A DNA stretch of 64,000 bases from Athripsodes cinereus (lineage: Eukaryota; Arthropoda; Insecta; Trichoptera; Leptoceridae): positions 14,193,572-14,257,571 of the forward strand of contig OX388325.1 in the NCBI GenBank assembly GCA_947579605.1, read 5' to 3'. Every line of letters starts with the position of its first letter. Positions within the stretch are counted from its first letter, which is position 1. Positions 9,776 to 21,089 of the stretch are shown piece by piece. The position numbers and the translations under genes are program-made. A model generated the notes under the pieces. That model did not search any database and was not told the DNA's origin. It was given only the letters and a program-made list of their open reading frames with translations.

Positions 9776-9850
9776 ATTATTATTATTATAAAACATCACC
9801 CTGCACTGAGACCATAACAGCTTTTGGCCAAGGCGGTCTCAGCAGGAAAA
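9776..9850 (-). repeat. Retroposon 3' end with (TAA)n tail
   Basis: On the minus strand this reads TCCTGCTGAGACCGCCTTGG onward to GTCTCAGTGCAGGGTGATG and then a TAA-repeat tail. A second copy with the same layout lies at 57,690-57,765. This is the 3' end of a SINE or 5'-truncated LINE family; no coding part is present. Confidence 0.6.
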
Positions 9851-10121
9851 ATGAAAAAACAAAAAAAACAAAAAATGCCAAGTCAAAAAAAAAGATATCA
9901 TCAAAAAGAGACAATCAGAGGAGAATCTCTATCCTGGCGATAAAGTCATTGTATGTTATGTTGAAAATGTCGACATGAACATTCAAATTATTAAACAATT
10001 TTATAGCCCTTCCGACAGGAGAGTTTGGTATTATGTTTGTTCTGCTACCAGGGGGGTAAAAAAGTATGTACTAAAGTACCTACTACATATGGTGCGTAGA
10101 ACAAAATATCACAATCTTCAG

Positions 10122-11084
10122 GATAGCCTAGTATTCACAGCAATTTAAAAACTTTCGACGCCGGGACCCTCTACAGACGGACGCCCGAAGCTTTTTCGTT
10201 TGTGGTGGCGCATTATTCGTTTTGTTTATTCATGATTTGTTCATTGCCTTATACATTTCGAGAGATAACGCAAATTTATAAAGAAGGAAAAATAAAATAC
10301 GAATTTTCTTGTAATCAATGTACAGTAAATAGTAAATAATAAATAGAAATAAATATTTGGTCTCCCACTATTTTCCATAAGTTATCGAGTGTCGTGGAGT
10401 AGGCAAATGGTCTCAAAACTTCACGTACCTAATATACTACAATTTGCACCTATTCTGAATGTACTATTCCACACCATCACAGTATATCCCACAAGTGGGT
10501 AGCCAGTATACCAGACTCATGTAATAAACATGCAAACCATCCTTTCTGTGCGAACAAAAATTAAGATACTTGGAATTCAAAATTTCATGTCTTTATTTTT
10601 TCAAACACCTGAAAACTTACGGAAGAGTTGAACACCACTTCTTTGCCAAGTGCTCCAAGGAAAACCAAAAGAATCCTGAATGTTTTATTTTTTATTGGCA
10701 CGAAGAGGACAATCTGCATGCTTATTACTTGTTCGACGTGCTGTAGGGGTATAGCAGTCAGAAGGTAGCAGTAATATTTTTAAGTTTATAATTTATTATC
10801 CTGTGTTCCCGTAATTAATATTTTATTTTTCTTTCCTCTAAATTAAAAAGCCTTATAATGCAGTATTTCATTAATTTTTTGTCGATCATACACTTCTTAA
10901 CCTTTCTATCAGATTTATAAATTTGTGTTATCTTTCAAAATGTACAAGGCAATGAATGAATAATTAATCATGAATAAACAAAACGAATAATGCGTCACCG
11001 TTACAAACGAAAAAGCTTCGGGCGTCCGTCTGTAGAGGGTCCCGGCGTCGAAAATTTTAAAATTGCTGTGAATACTAGGCTATC
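10122..11084. mobile_element. Non-autonomous element with ~165-bp inverted repeats
   Basis: The left end starts GATAGCCTAGTATTCACAGC and the right end at 11,084 is its complement. The arms continue through CGACGCCGGGACCCTCTACA and the CATGAATAAACAAAACGAAT-like part to about 10,290 and 10,910. The interior has no gene but holds two pieces of a dispersed repeat (10,355-10,405 and 10,473-10,660). No clear target duplication was found, so the superfamily is unknown. Confidence 0.7.
10473..10660 (-). repeat. Dispersed SINE-like repeat, diverged copy
   Basis: Shares the CACCATCAC...ATATCCCACAAGTGGG...TAGCCAG start and the GAAAACTTACG...GTGCTCCA end with the copies at 16,163-16,400 and 57,001-57,239. 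A partial copy in the other orientation lies just upstream at 10,355-10,405 (TTGGTCTCCCACTATTTTCC). Read on the minus strand, better copies end in a short microsatellite tail, so it is likely a retroposon. Confidence 0.6.
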
Positions 11085-11551
11085 ATCATATCACCTAAAA
11101 CCAAAATCTTTGCTTATAAACCATAGACACGTCGTTATGCACAAGATTTATAAAGCGCAGTTCACATGCTCAGTATGTTGTTTCTTATCAATAATTATTA
11201 TTGCTGAGACAATTTCATTATTTTTTTACTTTTTTGGTGACTTTTAATATAACTTGCTGTGTCCATTATGCATATGCTTACCTTATATAAATTATGTATG
11301 TAAATCTTCTACTTGTAAATGACTCGAGCCGTGAACAAATAATAATAAATAAAACCCTTCTAAGACTTCCGCAGGCATAAAAATCTCATAAAACAAAATA
11401 GGTGGGTATACCTATATGGAAAATAATGACTAAATTATCGACATCACGGCAATGCGATAATTTCACATCTCTTGCAAATTTTGATCCAAGTTTTCAATGT
11501 ACCTGCACAGGTAGTTAGAAATTAATGATGAAGTAGGTAAGTATGATTCCA
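11085..11551. other. Non-coding AT-rich stretch
   Basis: No gene or clear repeat was recognised. Confidence 0.45.
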
Positions 11552-13690
11552 AACAAAAACAACCAAAAAATGGAAAAATCGTTGCTCGATGTTTTTGATT
11601 TTTTTATACTTTGCCTGTCAATTGCCTGATATGTTGAGACTTTCAAACAAGTATTATTTTTTTTTACTCTCGAAATTTTTTTTTGGCGGCCATTTTTCTA
11701 AGGTGCCGAGGGGAATTTATAATGAAAATTGATCTTTAGAAAAATTATTGTATCTTTTTTATTTATTAACATATCGAGAGATGGAAGAAATCACTATATA
11801 GTGATAATCTCGCCACTGCACATCATCACATTTTTTCTAGTGTATATTGCTATATTTATTTGTTATATGAATGATGATGTGCAAGAAGAATAAAATAAAT
11901 AAATAAAAAAATAATTTAAAAAAAAAAATTAAGTACAAACTTTTCTAGTTTAAAAAATATTTTTGATCATCGGCATCTATAGAAAAAATTACTAAATTTT
12001 CCTTCACATTTACAAATTCTAAAATTGAAAATTTCTCATTTTCGGATCATTATTTTAGAATGAAGACAACAAGTATCATCATTCATATTTTTTATTTACA
12101 GAGATATTTTATGTCACTATCCTCAGAAGCAATGCAGATGAATTTAAGATAGTCTTTCTTTTTCTATAACTAGTCGAACTTTGCTCTTATGTAAAAAAAA
12201 GCAAATTTTGAAACCAAATATCTGAAAAGGGACTGAGCGTTTTCTTTTGAAAATTATATCAAACATTAACCGTATTCTTATTGATAAGTGGCAGGAATTA
12301 TATGAGTAATATCGGAGCTGTTTTTGGGATATGGAGTTTTTCCAGCGGGCTGTTTTTGTAAAAAGAAAACAATACAAAATCCGTAATATTTTTTTTGTTT
12401 GAAACCGTAGCGAAATAATTTAAAAAACATTATATTGAGTTATAATGAAACTATATTTTGGTATATATTGATATTCCATTATATATTTTAATAAATACCA
12501 AAAATTCATCTCAAGGTCATTATATGTTTTATGAAAAAGGGTGATTTTTACACGAAATTTTTAAATATAAAAAAGTAAAAATCACAATACATTTTTTTCC
12601 TGTGTTTAACTACTTTATAGTACTATCAGATATAGAAATATGGAATATCCCAAAGTAAAGCTAATATTTTTATAATTTAAATAATGACACCCCTTTGACC
12701 CAAAAATCCATATTTTAAGACTGTATATCTAAAAACTGGTTGATTTTTTTTTCATGAAAATTTCAAAATAGCATTCACTTGTTACAGTTAATAAACCACA
12801 AAAATTATTTATATGTAGTCCAAGTGGTTTTTAAAATATGATTGTGTTTGAAATTTCTGGAAAAAAAAAAAATATATAATGACCTTGAGATGAATTTTTG
12901 GTATTTATTAAAATATATAATAGAATATCAATATATACCAAAATATAGTTTTATTATAACTCAATATAATGTTTTTTAAATTATTTCGCTACGGTTTTAA
13001 ACAAAAAAAAATATTACAGATTTTGTATTGATTTCTTTTTATAAAAACAGCCCGCTGGAAAACTCCATATCCCAAAAACCGCTCCGATATCACTCATATA
13101 ATTCCTGCCACTTATCAATAAGAATACGGTTAATGTTTGATATAATTTTCAAAAGAAAACGCTCAGTCCCTTTTCAGATATTTGGTTTCAAAATTTGCAT
13201 TTTTTCACATAAGTGCAAGGTTCGACTAGAATAGAAATAGAAAAAGAAGGACTATCTTAAATTCATCTGCATGGCTTCTGAGGATAGTGACATAAAATAT
13301 CTCTGTAAATAAAAAATATGAATGATGATACTTGTTGTTTTCATTCTAAAATAATGATTCAAAAATGAAAAATTTTCAATTTTAGAATTGTAAATTTGAA
13401 GCAAAATTAAGTAATTTTTTCGATAGATACCGATGATCAATAATATTTTTGAAACTAGAAAATTTTGTACTTAAAATATATTTTTTAAATGACCTCGATA
13501 TGTCAATAAACAAAAAAGATACAATATTTTTTCTAAAGATCTATTTTCATTAAAAATCACCCACGGCATGTTACAAAAATGGCCGCCAAAAAAAATATTT
13601 CAAGAGTAAAAAAAAATAATACTTGTTTGAAAGTCTCAACATATCAGGCAATTAACAGGCAAAGTATAAAAAAAATCTAAGACAGAGCAA
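11552..13690. repeat. Large foldback element with arms of 0.8-1.0 kb
   Basis: 11,552-12,530 and 12,878-13,690 are diverged inverted copies of each other around a 350-bp AT-rich centre. Matching landmarks include GTTGAGACTTTCAAACAAGT in the left arm and its complement near 13,625. The left arm carries an extra 160-bp piece (about 11,780-11,940) ending in AAATAAATAAATAAA, probably a LINE tail insertion. A third, single arm of the family lies at 37,366-38,285. Short open frames in the arms mirror each other and are not genes. Confidence 0.8.
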
Positions 13691-14584
13691 CATGGTCTGG
13701 TTGTTTCGAACAGGAATTAGCCGTAAATGATTCTATGAGAATATTTACATATATTAACACAGAAATAAATTTGCTGTTTTTACGGCAGGTGAATAGAACA
13801 ACCGTCCGGGCCCCGTACATATGGGAACCTTTCGCAAATTACTGAAGATATTTAACTTTTATAGCTCGGATTTAAAATTTAGGGAATAAAAATAAGACAA
13901 GTGTCAGTGTCACCTTATTTTTTATTAATATTTTTATATATCAGTCTCCTGTAGATCTCTCAATCTAGACTTCAGAGGACAATGGTATATCACATAATAA
14001 CTTATTATATAGATAGGTTTACATAATAATGTATTGCAGCTATGACAAAAAAAAATATTATACTATATATGAATATGAATAAAATATAATATATTATGAA
14101 TAAAATAACTTATTTTCAAATAAAAAGTTTTTAAAATTTATGCGCATGAATGATGTAGTATTTATATCTATCACCGTTGTAATACCGCGGTCCACAATGT
14201 GAACTGTCCTTTACATACAAAATCCTTATGTGCCTAACAAAAAACACAGGATTTATAATGTGAATTTGTTTTTTACTTGAAACTTCGCGCAATTTCTTAG
14301 TGTTTGTTATAATTAAATACAAGTTGGGAGTATTATCTTAGTGTTAAATATATTATTTTAGCGATATATTCATTTACCTTGCCAGAAATGTATCTTTTTT
14401 TATACAAAAAGAAATGTCTTAATTATACTACCTCTAATATAATAAGCTTTTGAGGTCTTTTTTCCACTTGAATGATATTTCTATGTACTTAAATGAAGAA
14501 ATAAAAGTTGGAAGCATACTTAAAACAACAAAAAATTGTCGTTTTATGCAAAATAGAAAAAGAATTTCATATAAAATATCGTTA
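13691..14584. other. Non-coding AT-rich stretch
   Basis: No coding similarity or repeat was seen over about 0.9 kb. Confidence 0.5.
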
Positions 14585-14592
14585 GGCACAAC

Positions 14593-16013
14593 TAGGGTTG
14601 CCACCCGTACATTATAATAAAGTATTGTACGTTATTTCAGGTAATCGTACTTATACTTTATGAGAAAAATAAAGTACGCGAAGATACTTTATTTCGCATG
14701 ATTTGATTTCTTTGGGATTTCGAAAAGTTTAGTCGTAAGAATTTCTTCGTTAAACGAAATTTATCAATTGGTGCTGAATCGGTGTCGTCACTCGCCAGCG
14801 CCATATTACTTAAAGCACTTGTTTTAATAAATTTCTGAACGCAACCTAACCTCAAATGTCAACAATGCCAGAGCCATTGTCAAAATTTCTTGTTTGTTTT
14901 GTGCAAAGCGGTTTGAGTGCATTACGAGCGCTCTCTAGCAAAAACGTTGTAATAATCAATTTTATACAAATTTTGTGGAAAACTCTCAAAACTTGTGATT
15001 TTTGGTTTCAAAATATGAGAAAATTTATCAAGAAAAATATTTTTTGAATTGGTCAATATCCATGAAAACAAAAAAAAAACAGTTTATTAGACTAATATTT
15101 TTTAAACCTTAGATACATTTATTTATTTATAATAATACATACGGCTTACACCTTTAATACCTACATACATAGTTATAAACAATAATTGTACAACACCACC
15201 ATCGTATCAAATTAAAATTCAAAACAAAAACAAAATATACTGCATCACTTCAAATTATAAAAATAAAAATTAAACACATTGTGTCACATAAACCACATAA
15301 TAAAATTACAACATATCATTAAAAAAAACTGTATCATATCTAACCATAAAATAAAGTTACAATACACTGCATCACATCGAATTTCAAAATAAAAATAAAA
15401 CACACTGTCATGTCATTTAAAAAAATGTTTGTGAAAAATAGTAGGATTCTCGTGCATTGTCTGCCAAACACACCCCCGATTTCGATTTTTAGAAATATGC
15501 TTTTTTATAAACGAATACTATGAAGCTATAATCTTCTTTTTTTTAAGTAAAAAACTAATGTTGATAATACATATTTGTTTTCATATTTTATCACATCAAA
15601 ATGTTTGCAGCGTCAACAAGTTTTGAAAGTTTTTCTGCCAAACTTGTTGAAAATTTTATATTTCACAGTTTTAGCTAAAGGGCCTCCTTAAGAATACGAT
15701 TTTAAGTTTTATAGAAAACCTAATTTTGGTAGTGAAACAGATCAAATAGAAAAGTGAATGTGTTACACCAAAAAATGTTTAAAAAAATTAATAACTTATT
15801 TACTTAAATTTATATATAGACTGTAAAGATGCTGTGCAATTGTTTAGTAGAGATACTAATTTGATACAAACTGCAAAAAGCAATAAAAAATATGTTTTTA
15901 AACATAATAATAAAGAAAAATAAACTGTACTTTATTTTGATACTACGTACTTTTTTTTCTTACCTATAATGACCAATGTACTTTATTTTCAATAAAAAAA
16001 GGTGGCAACCCTA
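14593..16013. mobile_element. hAT-type non-autonomous element, 8-bp target duplication
   Basis: The ends are TAGGGTTGCCACC and its complement, flanked on both sides by GGCACAAC (14,585-14,592 and 16,014-16,021). An 8-bp duplication with this kind of terminus is characteristic of the hAT superfamily. The 1,421-bp body has no transposase. It holds a LINE 3' tail on the minus strand starting at 15,118 and degenerate ~50-bp repeats to about 15,420. Parts of the body (14,930-15,080 and 15,430-15,690) recur, inverted, at 41,050-41,470. Confidence 0.88.
15118..15160 (-). repeat. LINE 3' tail insertion
   Basis: Read on the minus strand, AAAGGTGTAAGCCGT leads into TATGTATTATTATAAATAAA. This matches the terminal hairpin and tail of the LINE at 136-6,230 and the small insertion at 31,123-31,170. 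Confidence 0.6.
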
Positions 16014-16162
16014 GGCACAACTGTGCATAACGCAGGAACACGCAGATATTTTAGCTTTTTTTTATTTTGGTGGTAATAAAAAGCGTAATAAATGGAAAAA
16101 TAACGAAATCAACTATAGTTTTATTAAACTTAATACTTTTTTACTATACTATACTATACTAT

Positions 16163-16400
16163 ACCATCACGGCATATCCCACAAGTGGGGTAGCCAGCAG
16201 ATCAGCTGCATGTAAGAAACATGCAAACTGTCCTCTTCGTGCCAATATAAAATCAAGACATTCAGGATGGGTGGCAAACCTCATCGCTTAATTTAAGATG
16301 AAAAATGTCTTATGTTTTTCGAACACCTGCCTTTTACAGGACACTCGAAAACTTACGCAGAAGAGTGGGAGACCAATTCTTTACCGGGTGCTCCACGGGA
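16163..16400 (-). repeat. Dispersed SINE-like repeat, good copy
   Basis: Almost the same as 57,001-57,239 over its whole length. The low-coordinate side abuts a (TATAC)n run, equivalent to a 3' microsatellite tail when read on the minus strand. No A or B box was identified, so retroposon status is inferred from tail and copy number. Confidence 0.7.
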
Positions 16401-16684
16401 TAAATACTTTTTTTCGTTGAAATATAACGACATTTTTACATTTTGCTTTAAAAAGCTATCAAAGTGTTAAGGAACAATGTCAAATTTGTATGGGGCGCAG
16501 AATGAAGGGTACCTACTTTAAAAATTCAAATTTATGTGATGTGCGATTCAAAAAGTGATGAAAAATTAATATCTTCCGATAATTTAATCAAAAATATATG
16601 CAACTTGAGATTAAATCATAAGTTTTTTGGCAATGATATTCGTATATTTTTTAATGTAATATGAAAGTGAGGAACCATCGGTTA
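16401..16684. other. Non-coding stretch
   Basis: Nothing recognised between the dispersed repeat and the LINE fragment. Confidence 0.4.
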
Positions 16685-17902
16685 TTTTAACAATAAGAAA
16701 CGATTTTGGTTTTAGGCGATATATAAAATTGAAACAGAGGCGGGTGAATCAGTTTCATAAAGCTAATTATGAGCAAATAAAATTGTATTTGGCAAATGTT
16801 GATTGGGCCGGTAATTTCTCGGGAATGACGGAGATGCACTGAATCGATTTTATGAAATTCTAGATAATTGTGTACAATTATATGTTCCGTCGAAAATACG
16901 TACGAGTTCTTAGAGATTTCCTGTTTGGTATTCATATCCATTGATCAAAGTGATTAAAGAAAAGCTCAAAATTCATAAGAGATGGAAAAAGTCTGGCTTG
17001 CTTGAGGATTACGATGAGCATTCTTTGCTTAGAGCACGTCAAAAAACACTACAAGCCGAATGTCATAGAATGTATATTACCCGAATCGAGTCAAACATTA
17101 AAAAGGACCCAAAGAATCTCCATGGTTTAATAAGATGTATGAAGCCACACTCAGGTTTCCCACGAAATATGCATTATAAAAACACGGTAACTAGTGACAT
17201 GAGTGAGATGTTCAGTGATTTTTTTCATTCCTCCTTTGCATGGGTTCCTGTCCAATGCCTAACGTAGAGAGCACCGGTGAGATTGTCGTTTCACACATTT
17301 GTTTTGGAACATCTGACATTTTGAAAAAGCTCAAACAAATGGATTTAAGTAAGGGTCCTGGTCCCGATGGTATTCCTCCGCTATTTATCGTTAACTGTGC
17401 AGAAGAACTGGTCACTCCACTTTCCATTTTATTTAATTTATCATTCTCGACAGGAATATTTCCGGATGTTTGGAAAAGATCTTTTGTAACCCCTATTTAT
17501 AAATCTGGAAATAAGAATGACGTGCAGAACTATAGACCTATTTCTAAGCTCTCTTTGTTCAGCAAGTTGATGGAGAGAATTGTGGTGGAACAGTTGACCC
17601 CAGCATTGAAAGGTTTTATTCTCCCAAATCAGCACGGATTTTTTAAGGGTAGATCGGCTGACTCAAACTTGGTTGAATTCACAGAATACGTATACGGTTC
17701 GATGAGTGGTGGGGGACAGGTTGACGCCGTGTACACGGATTTCTCAAAAGCGTTTGACAAAATCAACCATGAAATTTTAATTCATAAGCTCGGGAGGTAC
17801 GGAGTGCACGGCAACTTATTGCAATGGTTGTCATCTTACATCAGAGATAGACTTCAAGCGGTGTCAGTCGATGGGGTAAGTCCAAATCACCTGGTCCAGC
17901 AC
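16685..17902 (+). pseudogene. Jockey-like LINE, middle of ORF2, frameshifted
   Basis: Starts within the linker between endonuclease and RT (FRRYIKLKQRRVNQFHKANY), then LNRFYEILDNCVQLYVPSK, RFPVWYSYPLIKVIKEK and KIHKRWKKSGL. It continues after frameshifts, near 17,240 among others, through KGPGPDGIPPLF, NYRPISKLSLFSKLMERIV and the RT segment DAVYTDFSKAFDKINHEIL. It ends at LQAVSVDGVSPNHL, just before the YADD region, where the inverted repeat of the large composite begins at 17,903. It has several frameshifts and stops and no endonuclease. Confidence 0.85.
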
Positions 17903-18755
17903 TGGTTGCTCGACCATCTCAGAAAAAAATGATTTTTTTTGTGCTATCACCCCAACATGTTGGTAGTTCAAAATGATAATTATTTTAATTTTATTGGATT
18001 TAGTTTTTGTGTGGCGGCCATATTTGTTTTACAAGGCGGAGACATTTTCGCAGTTTAAAGGGTTTGCGAAAACTTGAATATCTCAGGTCCTATTTATTTT
18101 ATCAACATAAAACTAAAATTAATTTGTCATTAGGAATATAAGCTTTAAGGTTGTAATGAAACATTTTCACCTAAATATAATTCTAAGGGATGAAATTTCA
18201 GTCTACATTCTTAACTCTTTTTTGTAAAAACTCCCATTTTCACGGAAAGATTTTGGACGAAGGGAAAGAGTCCTTCATCAAAACTTTTTTGACAAACAAC
18301 TAGGTACTAGTTGTGTTGATAAACAAAATTTCAAGTCTCAGACTTGACCCCCCTTTTCACAAAAAAATTTCAAAATTTGGAAATTCTCAAAATTTTCCAT
18401 TTTCCGAGCTCAATATCTCTGGTGGGGGACTAGGTAAAAATTTGAAATGTCACCCCATAATAGACCTGTACCATAGTATTATGTGGCAAAATTTTGGAGT
18501 TTGAGATTTTACTACGAGCAGAGATATGGCAATCACAAAATGTCCAAAAATTAGTACTTCAACGGGCATACCGCATCGGCATATATATAGAATATAAAAT
18601 TGTTTACTGATAGTAAATCAATTTATATTAGATAATATTTACAAAATACAATTCCAAATAGTAAAATACCATGTTATATAATTAAATATCTTGATTGTTT
18701 GTGGGGGTGGGGGGGTTAAAATTCTGGGAGAACTGGCAGCCTGAATCAAAATAAT
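17903..18755. repeat. Left inverted arm of composite transposon
   Basis: Complementary to the right arm from its outer end (29,774) inward to the part near 28,215. Shared landmarks include CTATCACCCCAACATGTTGG near the tip and a palindromic AACTAGGTACTAGTT-like stretch near 18,300. Relative to the right arm it lacks the LINE insert and the ribozyme palindrome, so it shows the original arm. Confidence 0.8.
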
Positions 18756-18901
18756 GCACAATTCAGTGGGTGAATATAACGTATTTAAGTCGATTAATAT
18801 GTGACATGGTTCTTGGCAAAAAAGACATTTTACACAAAATAACTTGAAGTCTCAAGGCTTACTATTATACACACATTAATTTAAAAGCAAACTTCTTTCT
18901 G

Positions 18902-19640
18902 CTAGCTAATACAATTTTGGTGTACAACAAAGAGCTTAGAGATCGCCTCGCACAATTGAGGGGTGATAGTGTGAAAGCGGCCAGTCACAGTTGTAAATTC
19001 CATTGGTGCGAGCTTTCTCAGAATGTTATTCATAGGTACCCAGGTCTTGTCACCTCTTGAAACTTTGAACGAGGTTCGTGGCCTAGCTAGCTCATAAAAG
19101 TGAACTTTCAGGTCATTGTTTTCGATGCTTATTTCCTCAATAACTCCAAGGTACCATTGCTCTTCATATATGCATGCAACTATGTCTTCTTTCTGGAGGT
19201 ATAATGAGGCAGTTTTTGACACAAGTATGTCATCACAGTCGTCAGAGGAATAAAATCACCTATGTACTTGCCTCAAGTCATTATTGATGCCATTATCTCT
19301 TATTACAAAAAGTCGATTATAGCAGGTAGCACATAAAGATTTTCGAGGAATAAGATTAATCTAGTGAATTTTTTCCTTAGGTAAATGTTAAACTTTGATT
19401 TCTCTGAGACCTTTAATTTATAGTTTTTTATGGATCTTTAGTGGGTCACAACAAGAATTTTCAAACAGATGGTTGTACTTAACAAAATACTTGACTTCAT
19501 GGTACTTGCAGATGATAACAATAGCACTGTTTATAACTCAAAAGATTTCTGCCTTCTTCACATTCCATGTTTCAAAACTATGACACAAAGAGTACAAAGA
19601 CAACCTTCGTTTTTGGCTGCTAACAGAAAACTAACCTAGG
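18902..19640 (-). pseudogene. Cys-rich plus Tudor-like transposon protein, decayed
   Basis: On the minus strand, from 19,640 down: CLCTLCHSFETWNVKKAEIF, then FENSCCDPLKIHKKL, KGLREIKV and RKSLCATCYNRLFVI, a set of Cys pairs that looks like a zinc-binding domain. After breaks comes an open 106-codon stretch (18,902-19,222) with DIVACIYEEQWYLGVIEEIS, KVHFYELARPRTSF and TWVPMNNILRKL, whose aromatic and acidic pattern resembles a Tudor/SH3-like fold. From memory, similar two-part proteins are multi-copy in insects and cnidarians, but I cannot name the family. At least three stops or frameshifts break this copy. It may be an accessory protein of the inverted-repeat transposon; no transposase was found. 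Confidence 0.55.
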
Positions 19641-19812
19641 CTGGGAGAGTACACAGCGTTCATGCTAATAAAAGACTGTGCCTGCTCAAACAAGATCCAA
19701 CAGGTTAAAATATGATTCAGACTGCTAGTTCTCCCTGAGTTTTAGTACCCCGCCCCCCACACAAAATAAAGATATTTAATTATATAACATGGTATTATAC
19801 TACTTAGATTTC

Positions 19813-20153
19813 CATATAATGAGTTACAATCCATTGGATTGGTCTGCAACGAGTTTGGATTTTCTTCTCCATTCCTCCCTATTCTCAGCCAGTTTTTTCA
19901 GCTCTACGTATGAGCAACAGTTCATGTCCCTCTTCAGTATATACGCGTCTCTCGGTCGGCCTCTGCCATTTGTGCCTTCGGTCCTACCTTCCACGATAGC
20001 GATGAGCAGTCCTGGGTGCCTGATGTTGTGGCCAGTTAGCTCGTTGTTGGCTGATTCTTGAGGAGTTGCCTTTTTTCACATACCCTGGTTAACAAATCTA
20101 CGTTTTCGACGTGTTCCGACCAATGAATCTTCAGCATGCGTCTGTAGCACTCA
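19813..20153 (-). repeat. LINE C-terminal fragment with 9-bp duplication
   Basis: Flanked by TTAGATTTC on both sides (19,804-19,812 and 20,154-20,162) and absent from the left arm, so it is an insertion in the right arm. The minus strand reads, with frame breaks, CYRRMLKIHWSEHVENVDLL, then GRGRPRDAYILKRDMNCCSY and EWRRKSKLVADQSNG. This is the terminal region of a LINE whose proteins end with a WxxxV-like motif after an IEGRVEG-type segment. The RT itself is missing. The second copy lies at 28,326-28,666. Confidence 0.7.
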
Positions 20154-20656
20154 TTAGATTTCTATTTTGTAAATATTATCTAATATACATTGATTTACTA
20201 TTAGTAAACAATTTTATATTCTATATATGCCGATGCGGTATGCCCGTTGAAGTACTAATTTTTGGACATTTTGTGATGCCATATCTCTGCTCGTAGTAAA
20301 ATCTCAAACTCCAAATTTTTGCCACATAATACTATGGTACAGGTCTATTATGGGGTGACATTTCAAATTTTTACCTAGTCCCCCACCAGAGATATTGAGC
20401 TCAGAAAATGGAAAATTTTGAGAATTTCCAAATTTTGAAATTTTTTTGTGAAAAGGGGGGTCAAGTCTGAGACTTGAAATTTTGTTTATCAACACAACTA
20501 GTACCTAGTTATTTGTCAAAAAAGTTTTGATGAGTGGACTCTTTCCCTTCGTCCAAAATCTTTCCGTGAAAATGGGAGTTTTTGCAAAAAAGAGTTAAGA
20601 ATGTATAAAATAAAAATAACAAACTTTGTTTAATTCCACTTTAGTCAATACAATAA

Positions 20657-20700
20657 ATAACTAAAACGTTTTCGGGCTTACACCCATCTTCAGTAGTTAC
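20657..20700 (-). ncRNA. Hammerhead ribozyme candidate, minus strand, copy 1
   Basis: Exact complement of the plus-strand candidate at 20,811-20,854, with the same core, stems and minimal stem III. The two would be transcribed in opposite directions from the same palindrome. Confidence 0.5.
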
Positions 20701-20810
20701 GTGCTTTTTGTAGACAATATGTGTATGGTATGTTGCCTACAAAAAGCATTTTGTAGACAATATGCTTTTTGTAGGCAATATGTGTATGTGTTTTAGTCTA
20801 CAAAAAGCAC

Positions 20811-20854
20811 GTAACTACTGAAGATGGGTGTAAGCCCGAAAACGTTTTAGTTAT
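20811..20854 (+). ncRNA. Hammerhead ribozyme candidate, plus strand, copy 1
   Basis: Stem I strands GTAACTA and TAGTTAT pair over seven positions (one G-U). They flank the core CTGAAGA, a stem II (GGG...CCC) and GAAA. The minimal stem III, AACGTT, has a two-base loop. The NUH position is a U, placing cleavage after 20,847. Core position 7 is variable in hammerheads, so CTGAAGA is acceptable. The unpaired T before stem II is unusual. Very short stem III is known for hammerheads of Penelope-like elements, which may act as dimers. Confidence 0.5.
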
Positions 20855-21089
20855 TTATTGTATTGACTAAAGTGGAATTAAACAAAGTTTGTTATTTTTA
20901 TTTTATAAAATGAATTTCCACAGTGTAACTCACATAAAATTAGAAAGTTAAGAATGTAGACTGAAATTTCATCCCTTAGAATTATATTTAGGTTAAAATG
21001 TTTTATTACAACCGCTTAAAGCTTATATTCTTGTTAACAAATTACTTTTATTTTTATGTTGATAAAATAAATAGGACCTGAGATATTCA

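Larger units (their letters stand above)
20604..20945. repeat. Palindromic retroposon-like insertion with two ribozyme motifs, copy 1
   Basis: Arms 20,604-20,715 and 20,796-20,907 are perfect complements over 112 bp. The 80-bp centre is made of GCTTTTTGTAG/CAATATGTGTATG words. A further 38 bases follow the right arm. The insertion is flanked by a 13-bp duplication, AGTTAAGAATGTA (20,593-20,605 and 20,946-20,958), and is absent from the left transposon arm. The long, irregular duplication suggests target-primed insertion, as for Penelope-like elements. Confidence 0.8.
19367..21089. repeat. 1,723-bp direct repeat, copy 1 (left of BEL)
   Basis: Identical in every stretch compared to 27,880-29,602, at a constant offset of 8,513 bases. 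It contains the Cys-rich half of the decayed protein, a LINE fragment and the ribozyme palindrome. It ends at GAGATATTCA, directly at the BEL LTR, whereas copy 2 continues into the transposon end. Confidence 0.92.

Noticed and set aside
12144..13234. Two similar small proteins on opposite strands in the foldback element
   Set aside because: They are the same non-coding arm read in inverted copies. The third copy at 37.4 kb does not keep the frame and no domain is recognisable.
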